From the NCBI RefSeq assembly GCF_002222655.1, contig NZ_CP022423.1, positions 2,046,001 to 2,110,000 of the forward strand: a DNA stretch of 64,000 bases. The letters are read 5' to 3'. Positions 52,365-60,285 of the stretch are shown here, piece by piece. The notes under the pieces are model-generated. The model saw nothing but the letters and a program-made list of their open reading frames with translations. It searched no databases and was not told where the DNA came from. Within the stretch, counting starts at the first letter, position 1. Each line of letters begins with the position of its first letter. The position numbers were made by a program, and so were the translations under genes. The DNA is from Vitreoscilla filiformis. GTDB taxonomy: Bacteria > Pseudomonadota > Gammaproteobacteria > Burkholderiales > Burkholderiaceae_C.

Positions 52365-52817
52365 ATGAAACGTCTGATTTTGGTGGCCACGGCAGCCGCT
52401 TCGATGGTGATGGCCCTGCCGGCTTCGGCGCAATTCAAGAAGCCGGAGGATGCTGTTCACTATCGCAAGGCGGCCTTCACGCTGATGTCGGCCCACTTTG
52501 GGCGCATTGGGGCCATGGTCAAGGGGACGGTGCCGTTTGATGCCAAGGCGGCTGCGGCCAATGCGGATGTGGTGTCGGCGGTGGCCACGCTGCCGTGGTC
52601 GGCGTTTGGCGAAGGCACCGGCGTGGGCCGTTCTGAAGCCAAGCCCGAAGTTTGGAGCCAGCCCGACAAGTTCAAGGCCGGTGCCGACAAAATGGTCGAA
52701 GCCGTGGGCAAACTCAACGCAGCGGCCAAGAGCGGCAACCTGGATCAACTGAAGGTGGCCTTCGGCGAAACCGCCAAGACCTGCAAGGGCTGCCACGAAG
52801 CTTTCAAGAAGGACTGA
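52365..52817 (+). CDS. Cytochrome c'
   Basis: A 150-residue periplasmic cytochrome with a signal peptide (MKRLILVATAAASMVMALPASAQ). It is an all-helical bundle with an early FTLMSAHFGRIGAM helix and the heme attachment site CKGCH near the C-terminus (AKTCKGCHEAFKKD). Cytochromes c' bind NO and other gases and may protect respiration. It converges on a glycosyltransferase-like gene with a hairpin between. Confidence 0.92.
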   Translation: MKRLILVATAAASMVMALPASAQFKKPEDAVHYRKAAFTLMSAHFGRIGAMVKGTVPFDAKAAAANADVVSAVATLPWSAFGEGTGVGRSEAKPEVWSQPDKFKAGADKMVEAVGKLNAAAKSGNLDQLKVAFGETAKTCKGCHEAFKKD

Positions 52818-52831
52818 GCGATCCCGCTCAG
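52814..52831. terminator. Bidirectional hairpin between cytochrome c' and the next gene
   Basis: CTGAGCG (52814-52820), loop ATCC, CGCTCAG (52825-52831). It overlaps both stop codons of two convergent genes. No strong T-tract follows on the plus strand. Confidence 0.45.
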
Positions 52832-53586
52832 ATCCACCACCACGGCGCCAACTTTGCCGCCCAGCGGCGCAGCAGCAGTTTGGCGCCGTCTTGCGTGTAA
52901 TTGCGGTTGTCCACGCCGCGATAGCCGTCCAGCATGCACACCACTTTGAAGCGGCGCTGGATGCGCAAACGGCCCACGGCGGCATCCACCGCGTTTCGGA
53001 AGTGGTACTCGGCTGACACGGGGGCCACGTCCTCCCGCAATTGCGTGTACAAACCGCGCAGGAACTTGGCATAGGCTTGGTGCTGCCAGCCCAGGACGTA
53101 CAAATCCACCCAGCGCTGCGGCCAATTGCGGCAGTGGCAATACAGCTCGACCTGCGGCGGCATGGAAGCCAGCACTGCCGCCACATTGCGCAGGATGTAA
53201 CGCCCAGTGACCTTCCACACGGGCGCTTCAGGCGGCAGGTCTTGCAGCAGTTGGGCGTGCTGCATCACGTAGTCCAGCAGTTTGAACTCGCCATAGCCGC
53301 GCCCGTAGTGGGCGGGATGGTCCAAGCCGTCAAAGGACAGAATTTCCACCTGGGTGCCCAGCCCGCGCTGCGCCACCAGCTCGCGCAAGGCGCTGACATC
53401 GGACGCTGAGTTGTCCGCGAACACCAAGCGATCGAAGGTGCCGCGTGCCAGCTCGTCCAGGTAGAACGCCATGGCGCGCAGATAGTCGTTCAGGCGCTGT
53501 TGGGCGTCGGTGCGGGCCAATTGGATCGCCCCCGCCGGCGGTGTGATGGTGGCGGTCAGAACGAGGGTGATGGGCAGGCGTTTCAT
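52828..53586 (-). CDS. Putative glycosyltransferase-like protein, unknown
   Basis: A 252-residue protein beginning MKRLPITLVLTATITPPAGAI. The first part, DYLRAMAFYLDELARGTFDRLVFADNSASD near residue 35, followed by VEILSFDGLDHPAHYGRGYGEFKLLDYV, looks like a GT-A-type nucleotide-sugar fold of the kind found in capsule or LPS genes. An RNVAAVLASMPPQVELYCHCRNW stretch follows. The specific family is not recognised. Its ATG overlaps the stop of the GT4 gene, so the two proteins probably act on the same surface glycan. Confidence 0.6.
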   Translation of the reverse strand: MKRLPITLVLTATITPPAGAIQLARTDAQQRLNDYLRAMAFYLDELARGTFDRLVFADNSASDVSALRELVAQRGLGTQVEILSFDGLDHPAHYGRGYGEFKLLDYVMQHAQLLQDLPPEAPVWKVTGRYILRNVAAVLASMPPQVELYCHCRNWPQRWVDLYVLGWQHQAYAKFLRGLYTQLREDVAPVSAEYHFRNAVDAAVGRLRIQRRFKVVCMLDGYRGVDNRNYTQDGAKLLLRRWAAKLAPWWWI

Positions 53587-54908
53587 GCGGTGGCGCTGTG
53601 CTCGGCAATGAGGCGGCGGTACACATCCAGCATCACATCGACTTTGTGTTCCCAATCAAATTCACGCTGCACCTTGGCCCGCCCCGCCGCGCCCATGCGC
53701 TGGCGCAGATCGGCATCTGTGGCCAGGGTGCGCATGGCTTGGGCCAGGCCATCGATGAGGCTGGGGCGGGTGGTGGGGGGGACGAGGATGCCGCAGCGGT
53801 CATCCAAGTAATCCATCGGGCCGCCCCAAGCGGTGGCAATCACCGGCAGGCCGCAGGCCATGGCTTCGAGCACCACCGCGCCGCCGCATTCCCACAGGCT
53901 GGGCAACACCAGCGCTTGGCTGCGGCGCAGGATGTCCGCGCAAGTGGCTTGGGGCTGCCAGCCGGCGAAAAAGATTTTCCCGGCTTCGCCTTCACGCAGC
54001 GCCAAGCGGCCTTGCTGGCGGGCTTGCTCGCGCAGGGCGGGGCTTTCGGGGCCATCACCGATCAAGGTGAGACTCATGGGCGCTTTGCGGCTGCTTTGAT
54101 CGAAGGCGTACAGCAGCAAGTCCACCGCTTTCCAATCGACCATGCGGCCCATGAACACGAACGTAGGAACACCGCTGCTGGAGCCAGCCGAGTGCGCAGC
54201 GGGGCGTTGCCACAGCGAAAGATCGACCCCATTTTCGGGCAGCACAACGGCCCGTGCGCCCAAATCCAAGGGCAGGGCTTGGCGCGTGCGCTCATTGGCC
54301 ACCAGCAAGGCGGCTGCACGCGGCTTGCCAGGCATGAGCCGGTTCATCAGCCCTGCGGTGGCGCGTCCCAGACCGACCAGCTTGGCCACCCAGCGAATCT
54401 TGCGGGGCTGGAAAGCGGGCGGATACTCCATGCCACCGTTCATCGGGCCGATGGCCACGGGTGCGCCCAGATCGAACAGGATCGACGGTTCTCGTGGGGA
54501 CACGGGCATGGGCTGATGCACCACCTGAATGCCGCGCTGCACGATGAGCTGGCGCGCCAGGCGCTTCTGTTCCAGTTGGGTGCTGAAGCGCGAAACAAAC
54601 CCCGTGGTGAAGTAAGAAATGCGCGAAGGCAACTGGCTGCCGAGTTGGCACATCCAGCGGTGCAGGCGGCTGTCTTCCACAAACAGGATGCGGTCCATGG
54701 CCTGGGGAAACAAGGCCGTCAACTCTGAACGCACCCGGGCATGGGTGATGAGCCAGACCGGCGCGCCGCGTGCCAGCAGCACACGAAAGTAATGCAACGG
54801 CAAAGCGGCTTCACCGCCGAACGAGGCCGACGCGTGCTCGGCCACGATCAGGATCCGAGGCAAGGGCGCTGACGATCGAGAGGGGGAAGGAGAGGAGGGG
54901 AGCGCCAT
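53583..54908 (-). CDS. Glycosyltransferase family 4 (GT-B) protein
   Basis: A 441-residue transferase. The N-terminal domain has HASASFGGEAALPLHYFRVL (a typical acceptor-side Gly-rich loop). The C-terminal donor domain has PTFVFMGRMVDWKAVDLLLYAFDQ near residue 255, the FFAGWQPQATCADILRRSQALVLPSLWECGGAVVLEAMACGLPVIAT block with the conserved Glu, and an AGRAKVQREFDWEHKVDVML end. It adds a sugar from a nucleotide donor, probably in surface polysaccharide synthesis. It overlaps the following gene by four bases. Confidence 0.9.
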   Translation of the reverse strand: MALPSSPSPSRSSAPLPRILIVAEHASASFGGEAALPLHYFRVLLARGAPVWLITHARVRSELTALFPQAMDRILFVEDSRLHRWMCQLGSQLPSRISYFTTGFVSRFSTQLEQKRLARQLIVQRGIQVVHQPMPVSPREPSILFDLGAPVAIGPMNGGMEYPPAFQPRKIRWVAKLVGLGRATAGLMNRLMPGKPRAAALLVANERTRQALPLDLGARAVVLPENGVDLSLWQRPAAHSAGSSSGVPTFVFMGRMVDWKAVDLLLYAFDQSSRKAPMSLTLIGDGPESPALREQARQQGRLALREGEAGKIFFAGWQPQATCADILRRSQALVLPSLWECGGAVVLEAMACGLPVIATAWGGPMDYLDDRCGILVPPTTRPSLIDGLAQAMRTLATDADLRQRMGAAGRAKVQREFDWEHKVDVMLDVYRRLIAEHSATA

Positions 54909-54991
54909 GGGAGGGTCGGAGTTGATGCGGACATTCTGCCTTGCCTCCCGGGCCGTCTCAATGCGAAGGGTAGGGAACGCTGGGTGGTGGT

Positions 54992-55828
54992 TTACCAGCC
55001 CACGGTGTCAGAGGCTTTGTGAATCAATTGGGTGGTGCTGGTGGCGGCACCGGCGCCCCGAAACGCATCGCTGTTCTCGGCCAAAAAGGTGTGGTGGGCG
55101 GCCATGGCTTCGAGGTTGTTTTCCAGCGTCTGGCACTGCCCGATCACTTGGTCGTAGGAGCGAACCTGTTGTAACGAGTGTGCCCGCGCCAGCGACACCA
55201 GCAAGCGGTTTTGGGCCGGGTCGATCATCATCAGCTCGACCTCGTAGAAATTGGTGAAGTTTTTCTTCTCGTTTTCAGCCGTCTTGCGATAGAGGCGAAC
55301 CACCGATTTCATGCCCTTCACGATGGTTTGGAAGGCGTCATCGCCGTCCCGGATCATGTCGCGCACGGCGTTGACTTGCAGTTGGGCGATGGCCCAGCGT
55401 GCCGTCAACGTCGAGAGGCGGGACAGCGCTTCCAAATACAGCGCATTCATGCCGAGTTCGGGATGCTCCTGCACCGCGCTGCTGACGGCGGAGTCGGCGG
55501 AATGGGTTTGAAATGTGGTGTCGCCGGCCATCTTGCCCAACGTGCCCATGTACTGGCCGACGATGGTGTGGATTTTCAAGAGATCGGCTTGGGCGGCTTG
55601 GCGTTTCTGGTCGGTCTCGCGGGCGACGGCATCGCTGGCTGTGGGCAGGTAAGGCTGTTCCCGCGCATAGGTGTCCACGAAGTGGTGGGTCAACTCGGGG
55701 TAAGCGGCGAGCTTGTCATAACTTCGTGCAAAGTTCTGAACCCCTTGGAGGTTGGCGCAGCCCGCCAAGAACGTGACGATGAGCAGCACAGCGGCTCGCA
55801 AAAGACGAGCAGGCACAGCGTGAGACAT
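54992..55828 (-). CDS. Lipoprotein of unknown function
   Basis: A 278-residue lipoprotein starting MSHAVPARLL with lipobox LAGC near residue 24. The mature part is nearly all helical (ETDQKRQAAQADLLKIHTIVGQYMGTL, WAIAQLQVNAVRDMIRDGDDAF, NFYEVELMMIDPAQNRLLVSLARAH). I do not recognise a family. It is encoded next to the small helical protein 55858-56262 in the same direction, 29 bases apart, so they are probably a pair. Confidence 0.7.
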   Translation of the reverse strand: MSHAVPARLLRAAVLLIVTFLAGCANLQGVQNFARSYDKLAAYPELTHHFVDTYAREQPYLPTASDAVARETDQKRQAAQADLLKIHTIVGQYMGTLGKMAGDTTFQTHSADSAVSSAVQEHPELGMNALYLEALSRLSTLTARWAIAQLQVNAVRDMIRDGDDAFQTIVKGMKSVVRLYRKTAENEKKNFTNFYEVELMMIDPAQNRLLVSLARAHSLQQVRSYDQVIGQCQTLENNLEAMAAHHTFLAENSDAFRGAGAATSTTQLIHKASDTVGW

Positions 55829-55857
55829 GGCGGTTCTCCCGAGCAAGGGGGCGAGGG

Positions 55858-56262
55858 TCAGGTGATGGTGTCGATGTCTTGTTGGATGTCGTGGAGAGCG
55901 GCCAAAATCGGCCCGGGCTGGGCGGCGTACACCGAGGACACCACCACCAGCAAATCCGACACGATGTCGATGAAGTGGGCGATTTTGGAAATCTCCGTGA
56001 TGCGCGTGCCAGCCTCGCGGATCACTTCGTTCAGGTTGATCTGATCGTCTCCCAGATCAGCGACGATGCACTGGGCGGCGTCCATGTACAACCCATTGGC
56101 CCGCTGGCGCAGGGTCGCCTCATCTTGAAGGATTTGCTGGGCCGTGAAAGGGTTGACTTCTGCGGCGCGTATGGCAGCAATCAAGCGTTGGTGGATCGCG
56201 TCGGCGCACTCGGTGAGCAAGTCGGCGAAGCGTTCCACATCGGCGGCGGTGGCGAGGGGCAT
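55858..56262 (-). CDS. Small helical protein of unknown function
   Basis: A 134-residue protein without signal peptide. It begins MPLATAADVERFADLLTECADAIHQRL and runs as amphipathic helices (FTAQQILQDEATLRQRANGLYMDAAQCI) into a hydrophobic end (AHFIDIVSDLLVVVSSVYAAQ) that could touch a membrane or a partner. No known family is recognised. It lies just upstream of the lipoprotein gene and may form a two-gene unit with it. Confidence 0.6.
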   Translation of the reverse strand: MPLATAADVERFADLLTECADAIHQRLIAAIRAAEVNPFTAQQILQDEATLRQRANGLYMDAAQCIVADLGDDQINLNEVIREAGTRITEISKIAHFIDIVSDLLVVVSSVYAAQPGPILAALHDIQQDIDTIT

Positions 56263-56316
56263 GGCGGTGACGGCGTTGGGGTGGCGGGGGCATTCTGCCT
56301 TGGCTCCCCCAGCGAC

Positions 56317-57465
56317 TCAACGTGGCGCCGTGGCAGATTCGACTTGGCGCCACACCCGCTGCCAATTCAAGCTGGCGCGTTCCCCTTGCGACAGATAAGC
56401 CGGGCCCTCGGGCACGGGGGGCGGATCGGTTTCCAGCGTGCCGCTGTCTTGCCGCTGCTGCGCGAGCCAGGGCAGATGGCGGACGTAGAGGTGCTGGGTG
56501 TGCGGCGCATCGGATGGCAGTGGCTCGCCCTGGGTGGGCAGCCAGCGGGGGGGCTCAGGCGCGTCGTGGGTGAGGCCATCGAGCTGCGCCAGCGACGAGG
56601 CCAGCGTGGCGGTGTGGGCATCGCGCAGATCGGGCGGGCCATCGCTCCACAGCAGGCCAGGCGCCCACCACCATGCAGAACCGCGCACATGCCACACCGT
56701 CACCACACTGCCGGGGGCGCGTTCCAAGCGCCACCACTGCCACGGCCCCAGGGTGCCCTGTGAGCCTTGCAGCCGCAACGGCGGGATGACGATGGGCTGA
56801 GGGCCCAGATCGACCGCCGCCGCCCCCAAACGCTGGTGCAGCCGCTCCACGCAGCGCGGACACTGCCGTTGCATGGCTTGCGCCACTTCGTCGTGTGCCC
56901 ACAGGCGGGCGGGTGTTGAAGCGCGGGTGAAAGCCGAGTTGCCCAGCACCACTTCAGGCCGCGCCCACGGGTTGACCACGTCGGTGACGTGCCAGCCCAG
57001 CCGTTCGCGCAGCACGCAGGCCAAGGCGTGCCCTGCGGCGGGGGAGGCACCACTGCCCATCAACCACACCCGGCCATCGCGGCGCAACACCAAGAGGTTG
57101 TCGGTTCGGCCCCGATTGGCGGGCGTTGAGTCGCCCGCCGCGCCGGGAATCCACCAGAGATCCGGCCCCAGGGCTTGCAGCGAGGGCGCATCGGCAGGGC
57201 AAGCTCCCAAGGCGCTTTGAGCCATCACCCATCCCAGCAGCCCGCACAGGTGCGCCACGATTCGGTGAAAACCCTGTTTCAACCTGGCGCAATCGCAGTT
57301 CCCCTTGTTCCAGCGCGCAGCGACCGCCCGCCACCATCCGGGTGACTGCCCGCAGGCCGAACCTTCAGCGAACGCCCGTTCGTTTCTTTGTGGGGGCGTG
57401 GAGGGTGGCGGCATGTGTCTTGCACCTGGAGGTGTCTGTCTGGTTGTGATTGGTTCATGCCTCAT
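56317..57465 (-). CDS. Metallohydrolase-fold protein of a quinoprotein relay system, active-site motif lost
   Basis: About 382 residues from an ATG with GGAG six bases upstream; starts at 57414 or an internal TTG near 57282 are possible because the first about 60 residues look non-conserved. A hydrophobic export helix (IVAHLCGLLGWVMAQSALG) follows. The body has the metallo-beta-lactamase fold: DNLLVLRRDGRVWLMGSG, then NPWARPEVVLGNSAF where relatives in PQQ-linked systems have the HxHPDH metal motif, and WAHDEV. The first metal ligands are therefore absent. It is divergent from a PqqB-like gene. Confidence 0.6.
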   Translation of the reverse strand: MRHEPITTRQTPPGARHMPPPSTPPQRNERAFAEGSACGQSPGWWRAVAARWNKGNCDCARLKQGFHRIVAHLCGLLGWVMAQSALGACPADAPSLQALGPDLWWIPGAAGDSTPANRGRTDNLLVLRRDGRVWLMGSGASPAAGHALACVLRERLGWHVTDVVNPWARPEVVLGNSAFTRASTPARLWAHDEVAQAMQRQCPRCVERLHQRLGAAAVDLGPQPIVIPPLRLQGSQGTLGPWQWWRLERAPGSVVTVWHVRGSAWWWAPGLLWSDGPPDLRDAHTATLASSLAQLDGLTHDAPEPPRWLPTQGEPLPSDAPHTQHLYVRHLPWLAQQRQDSGTLETDPPPVPEGPAYLSQGERASLNWQRVWRQVESATAPR

Positions 57466-57569
57466 TGTTTTCTCCATGGGGTGCGCCCGCTGAGGGGCGT
57501 ACCGCAAACCTTGTGCCGCTGCGCGGGTCGTGGCGGTGGTGTCCGTTGCATCGTTGTGGGAGGCATCTG

Positions 57570-58370
57570 ATGAAGCTCGTGATCTTGCGGGGGGGGATGT
57601 TGCCCGCTGGCCGCCGGGCCGCCTCGCGTGATCCGGCGCCGACAGGCCGCCATGGGGTGGCCGCGCTGTCCGATGACGCCGAGGGGTGGGCTTTGATCAA
57701 TGTGGCGCCCAACGTCGCGGAGCAGCTCCAGACCGATCCCGCGTTGCGTTGCCACAGTGGCCTGATGGACGCGGACACGCGCAGCATCATCCTCACCGAT
57801 GCGCAGATTGACCATGTGACCGGCCTGCTGAGCCTGCGCGATGGGGCGCCGATTGACCTGTACGCCACGCCTGCGGTGTTTGAGGTGTTGAGTCAACAGA
57901 TGCCTGTGTTGCAGGTGCTGCAACGTTATTGCGGGGTGCATTGGCACGTGATTCCGGTGGCGGGAGAAACGTTGTCTGCCAGTTTTCGGGTGGAAGCCCT
58001 GCCGACCTTGGAGTTCACTGCCTTGTCCACCGAGAGCCAAGCGGCGCCCTGTGCGCTGGAGCCTGGGACGCCGACGAGCACCGGGTTGTCAGTGGCCATT
58101 GCGGTGCGGGATGTGATGAGCGATCAACGTTTGTTTGTGTCGCAGGGTGCCCAGGTGCTGGGGGGCACAGAGCTGGATTGGCTGCGCCGCGCCGACTGTG
58201 TGATGCTGGACGATCACACGCATTGGCTGGACGAAGAGGCCCAGCCCAGCGTCCCCGCGTGGCGTGCCCAGCGCAAAGTGATGCTGCGCGGACAGCGTCC
58301 GGAGGAGCTGCATCGGGCCAGCACCGATGGATTTGAGGTGGCCTATGACGGCATGGTGATCGACCTATGA
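57570..58370 (+). CDS. PqqB-like protein, degenerate
   Basis: A 266-residue metallo-beta-lactamase-fold protein. Family features kept are WALINVAPNVAEQLQTDPALR, ILTDAQIDHVTGLLSLRDG near residue 77 and the closing EVAYDGMVIDL. The N-terminal FPQWNCNCxxC cysteines of true PqqB are replaced by MLPAGRRAASRDP, and the HINNTNP block near the end reads LRGQRPEE. It may be a paralog with a scaffold or regulatory job instead of PQQ processing. The stop overlaps the ABC ATPase start (ATGA). Confidence 0.7.
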   Translation: MKLVILRGGMLPAGRRAASRDPAPTGRHGVAALSDDAEGWALINVAPNVAEQLQTDPALRCHSGLMDADTRSIILTDAQIDHVTGLLSLRDGAPIDLYATPAVFEVLSQQMPVLQVLQRYCGVHWHVIPVAGETLSASFRVEALPTLEFTALSTESQAAPCALEPGTPTSTGLSVAIAVRDVMSDQRLFVSQGAQVLGGTELDWLRRADCVMLDDHTHWLDEEAQPSVPAWRAQRKVMLRGQRPEELHRASTDGFEVAYDGMVIDL

Positions 58371-59116
58371 ACCTGCCCACCTCGGCCCCGGCGGCCTCTT
58401 CGATGCTCGAAGTCCAGCAACTGGTGCAGCGCTACGGCGCACGCACCGCCCTTAATGGTCTGAGCTTGAGCCTGCCGGCGGGCCAGTTTGTGGCCTTGCT
58501 CGGCCCGAACGGAGCGGGCAAGTCCACCTTGTTCCAAGTGCTGACAGGGCTGTTTTCGGCCAGCGGCGGGGAGGTCAGCGTCGCGGGGCACTCGCTGCGC
58601 CATGTGGCCACGAAGGCGCTGGCCTGCATCGGCGTGGTGTTTCAACAGATGTCGCTGGACCTCGATTTGTCGGTGCGGCGCAACCTGCAATTTCATGCCG
58701 ATTTGCACGGCCTGCCGCGCAAGCTGGCCGCCACGCGCATCGCCGACGGTTGCGCCGCGTTGGGCACGGCAGCCGATCTCGATCGCCCAGTGCGTGAACT
58801 CTCCGGCGGCAACCGGCGCAAAGTGGAGTTGGTGCGGGCGTTGTTGCACCGCCCGCAAGTCATCCTGATGGACGAACCCACGGTGGGCCTCGATCCGAAA
58901 TCCCGCCGCGATCTGCTGGCTGCTGTGCGTGCCGATGTGGCCGAACGCGGCTCCACCGTGCTCTGGGCCACCCATTTGGTCGAAGAAGCCGAAGCCGCCG
59001 ACCGCGTGCTGGTGTTGCACAAAGGCCAGTTGCTGGCCGATGGCACACCGACGGGTGTCGCCCAGACGCTGGGGGGCGAGCGGCTGGAGGAGGCGTTTAT
59101 CCGAGCGACGACTTAG
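58367..59116 (+). CDS. ABC transporter ATP-binding protein of the PQQ-linked alcohol system
   Basis: A 249-residue ATPase. Walker A is GPNGAGKSTLF near residue 45, the Q-loop lies in GVVFQQMSLDLDLSV, the signature is ELSGGNRRKVELVRAL and Walker B is VILMDEPTVGLD with THLVEEAE. It is of the DrrA/NodI export-type class, like the ATPase found in PQQ-dependent alcohol dehydrogenase clusters. With the downstream permease it probably moves a substrate or product of alcohol oxidation, which is inference from the cluster type. Confidence 0.92.
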   Translation: MNLPTSAPAASSMLEVQQLVQRYGARTALNGLSLSLPAGQFVALLGPNGAGKSTLFQVLTGLFSASGGEVSVAGHSLRHVATKALACIGVVFQQMSLDLDLSVRRNLQFHADLHGLPRKLAATRIADGCAALGTAADLDRPVRELSGGNRRKVELVRALLHRPQVILMDEPTVGLDPKSRRDLLAAVRADVAERGSTVLWATHLVEEAEAADRVLVLHKGQLLADGTPTGVAQTLGGERLEEAFIRATT

Positions 59117-59130
59117 AGGGCAGGCCGCGA

Positions 59131-59252
59131 GCCCCCTCTCCCCAGCCCTCTCCCGCGAGGGGAGAGGGAGCAAAACCGGTGAGCAATGCTGAAACCGGTG
59201 CGCTGCTGAAAGCCCCTCTCCCCTCGCGGGAGAGGGGTTGGGGAGAGGGGGA
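59131..59252. repeat. Paired GC-rich palindromic repeat (REP-like), copy 2, intergenic
   Basis: Left element at about 59131-59171 (CCCCTCTCCCCAGCCCTCTC then CCGCGAGGGGAGAGGG). Right inverted element at about 59210-59252 (CCCCTCTCCCCTCGCGGGAG then AGGGGTTGGGGAGAGGGG). The spacer is about 40 bases. Here it lies wholly between the ATPase and propeller genes. Confidence 0.9.
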
Positions 59253-59301
59253 GCACCACAACACAACAACACACCACACACCACCCCTGGAGACAAAAGA
59301 C

Positions 59302-60285
59302 ATGCCCATGTTTTCCCGCAAGTTCCCCACGCTCTCGGCCCTGGTGCTCGCCCTGGGGCTGACCGGCGCCGCGCAGGCCCAAGGCATCGCCTGGGTCAGC
59401 AGCGAGAAGGATCACACGCTGACCCTGATCGACATGAAGACCCTCACCGTGGCCGGCACCGTGCCCACCTGCAAACGCCCGCGCCACATGCGCCTCACCC
59501 CCGACGCCAAAAAGCTGGTGGTGGCCTGCGGGGACTCGCAGCAAGCCGACTTGATCGACGTGGCCTCGCGCAAATCGGTGGGCAAGCTGCCGCTGGGGGA
59601 TGACCCGGAAATCTTCGACCTGACCCCAGACGGTAAAACGCTCTACGTCAGCAACGAGGAAGACGCCGAAGTCGGCATCGTGGACGTGGCCAGTGGCAAG
59701 CGCGTGGGCGCCATCAAGGTCGGTGAGGAGCCCGAGGGCGTGCTCGTGTCGCCGGATGGCAAGACGGTGTATGTCACCTCCGAGGTGGCCAGCCTGGTGC
59801 ATGTGGTGGATGCGGCCAGCAAGAAGGTGGTGAAAAACATCAAGGTCGGCAAGCGCCCGCGCCGCTTTGCGCTCACGCCCGATGGCAGCCAGCTTTGGGT
59901 GACGAACGAGCTGGCCGCCAGCGTCAGCGTGATCGACACCCGCACGCAGGCGGTGATCGAAACGATCAAGTTCCAGGTCAAGGGCGCACGCGACAAGGAC
60001 ATCACCCCCGTCGGCCTGACGATGAGTGCCGATGGCAAACGCGCTTTCGTCGGCCTGGGCCAAGCCAACCACGTGGCGTTTGTGGATGTGGCCTCGCGCA
60101 AAGTCGAACAGTTGGTGCTGGTGGGCAAGCGTGCTTGGGGCGTCGGGCTGAACAAGGCAGGGGACAAGCTGCTGGTGGTCAACGGCCTCTCGGACGACCT
60201 GACGGTGGTGGACGTGGCCAGCGCCAAGGCGCTCAAGACCCTGCCCGTGGGCCGTGTGCCGCACAGCGTGGTGGTGGTGGAATGA
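59302..60285 (+). CDS. YVTN-type beta-propeller protein of the PQQ-linked alcohol system
   Basis: A 327-residue exported protein. The signal peptide ends at AAQAQ. Seven-bladed repeats follow with the SSEKDHTLTLIDMKTL, ADLIDVASRKSVGKLPLGDDPE and GIVDVASGKRVGAIKVGEEPEG pattern typical of YVTN propellers. PQQ-dependent alcohol clusters encode such a protein next to the ABC genes. A GGAG site precedes the ATG at 59302. Its stop overlaps the ATG of the binding protein gene. Confidence 0.9.
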   Translation: MPMFSRKFPTLSALVLALGLTGAAQAQGIAWVSSEKDHTLTLIDMKTLTVAGTVPTCKRPRHMRLTPDAKKLVVACGDSQQADLIDVASRKSVGKLPLGDDPEIFDLTPDGKTLYVSNEEDAEVGIVDVASGKRVGAIKVGEEPEGVLVSPDGKTVYVTSEVASLVHVVDAASKKVVKNIKVGKRPRRFALTPDGSQLWVTNELAASVSVIDTRTQAVIETIKFQVKGARDKDITPVGLTMSADGKRAFVGLGQANHVAFVDVASRKVEQLVLVGKRAWGVGLNKAGDKLLVVNGLSDDLTVVDVASAKALKTLPVGRVPHSVVVVE

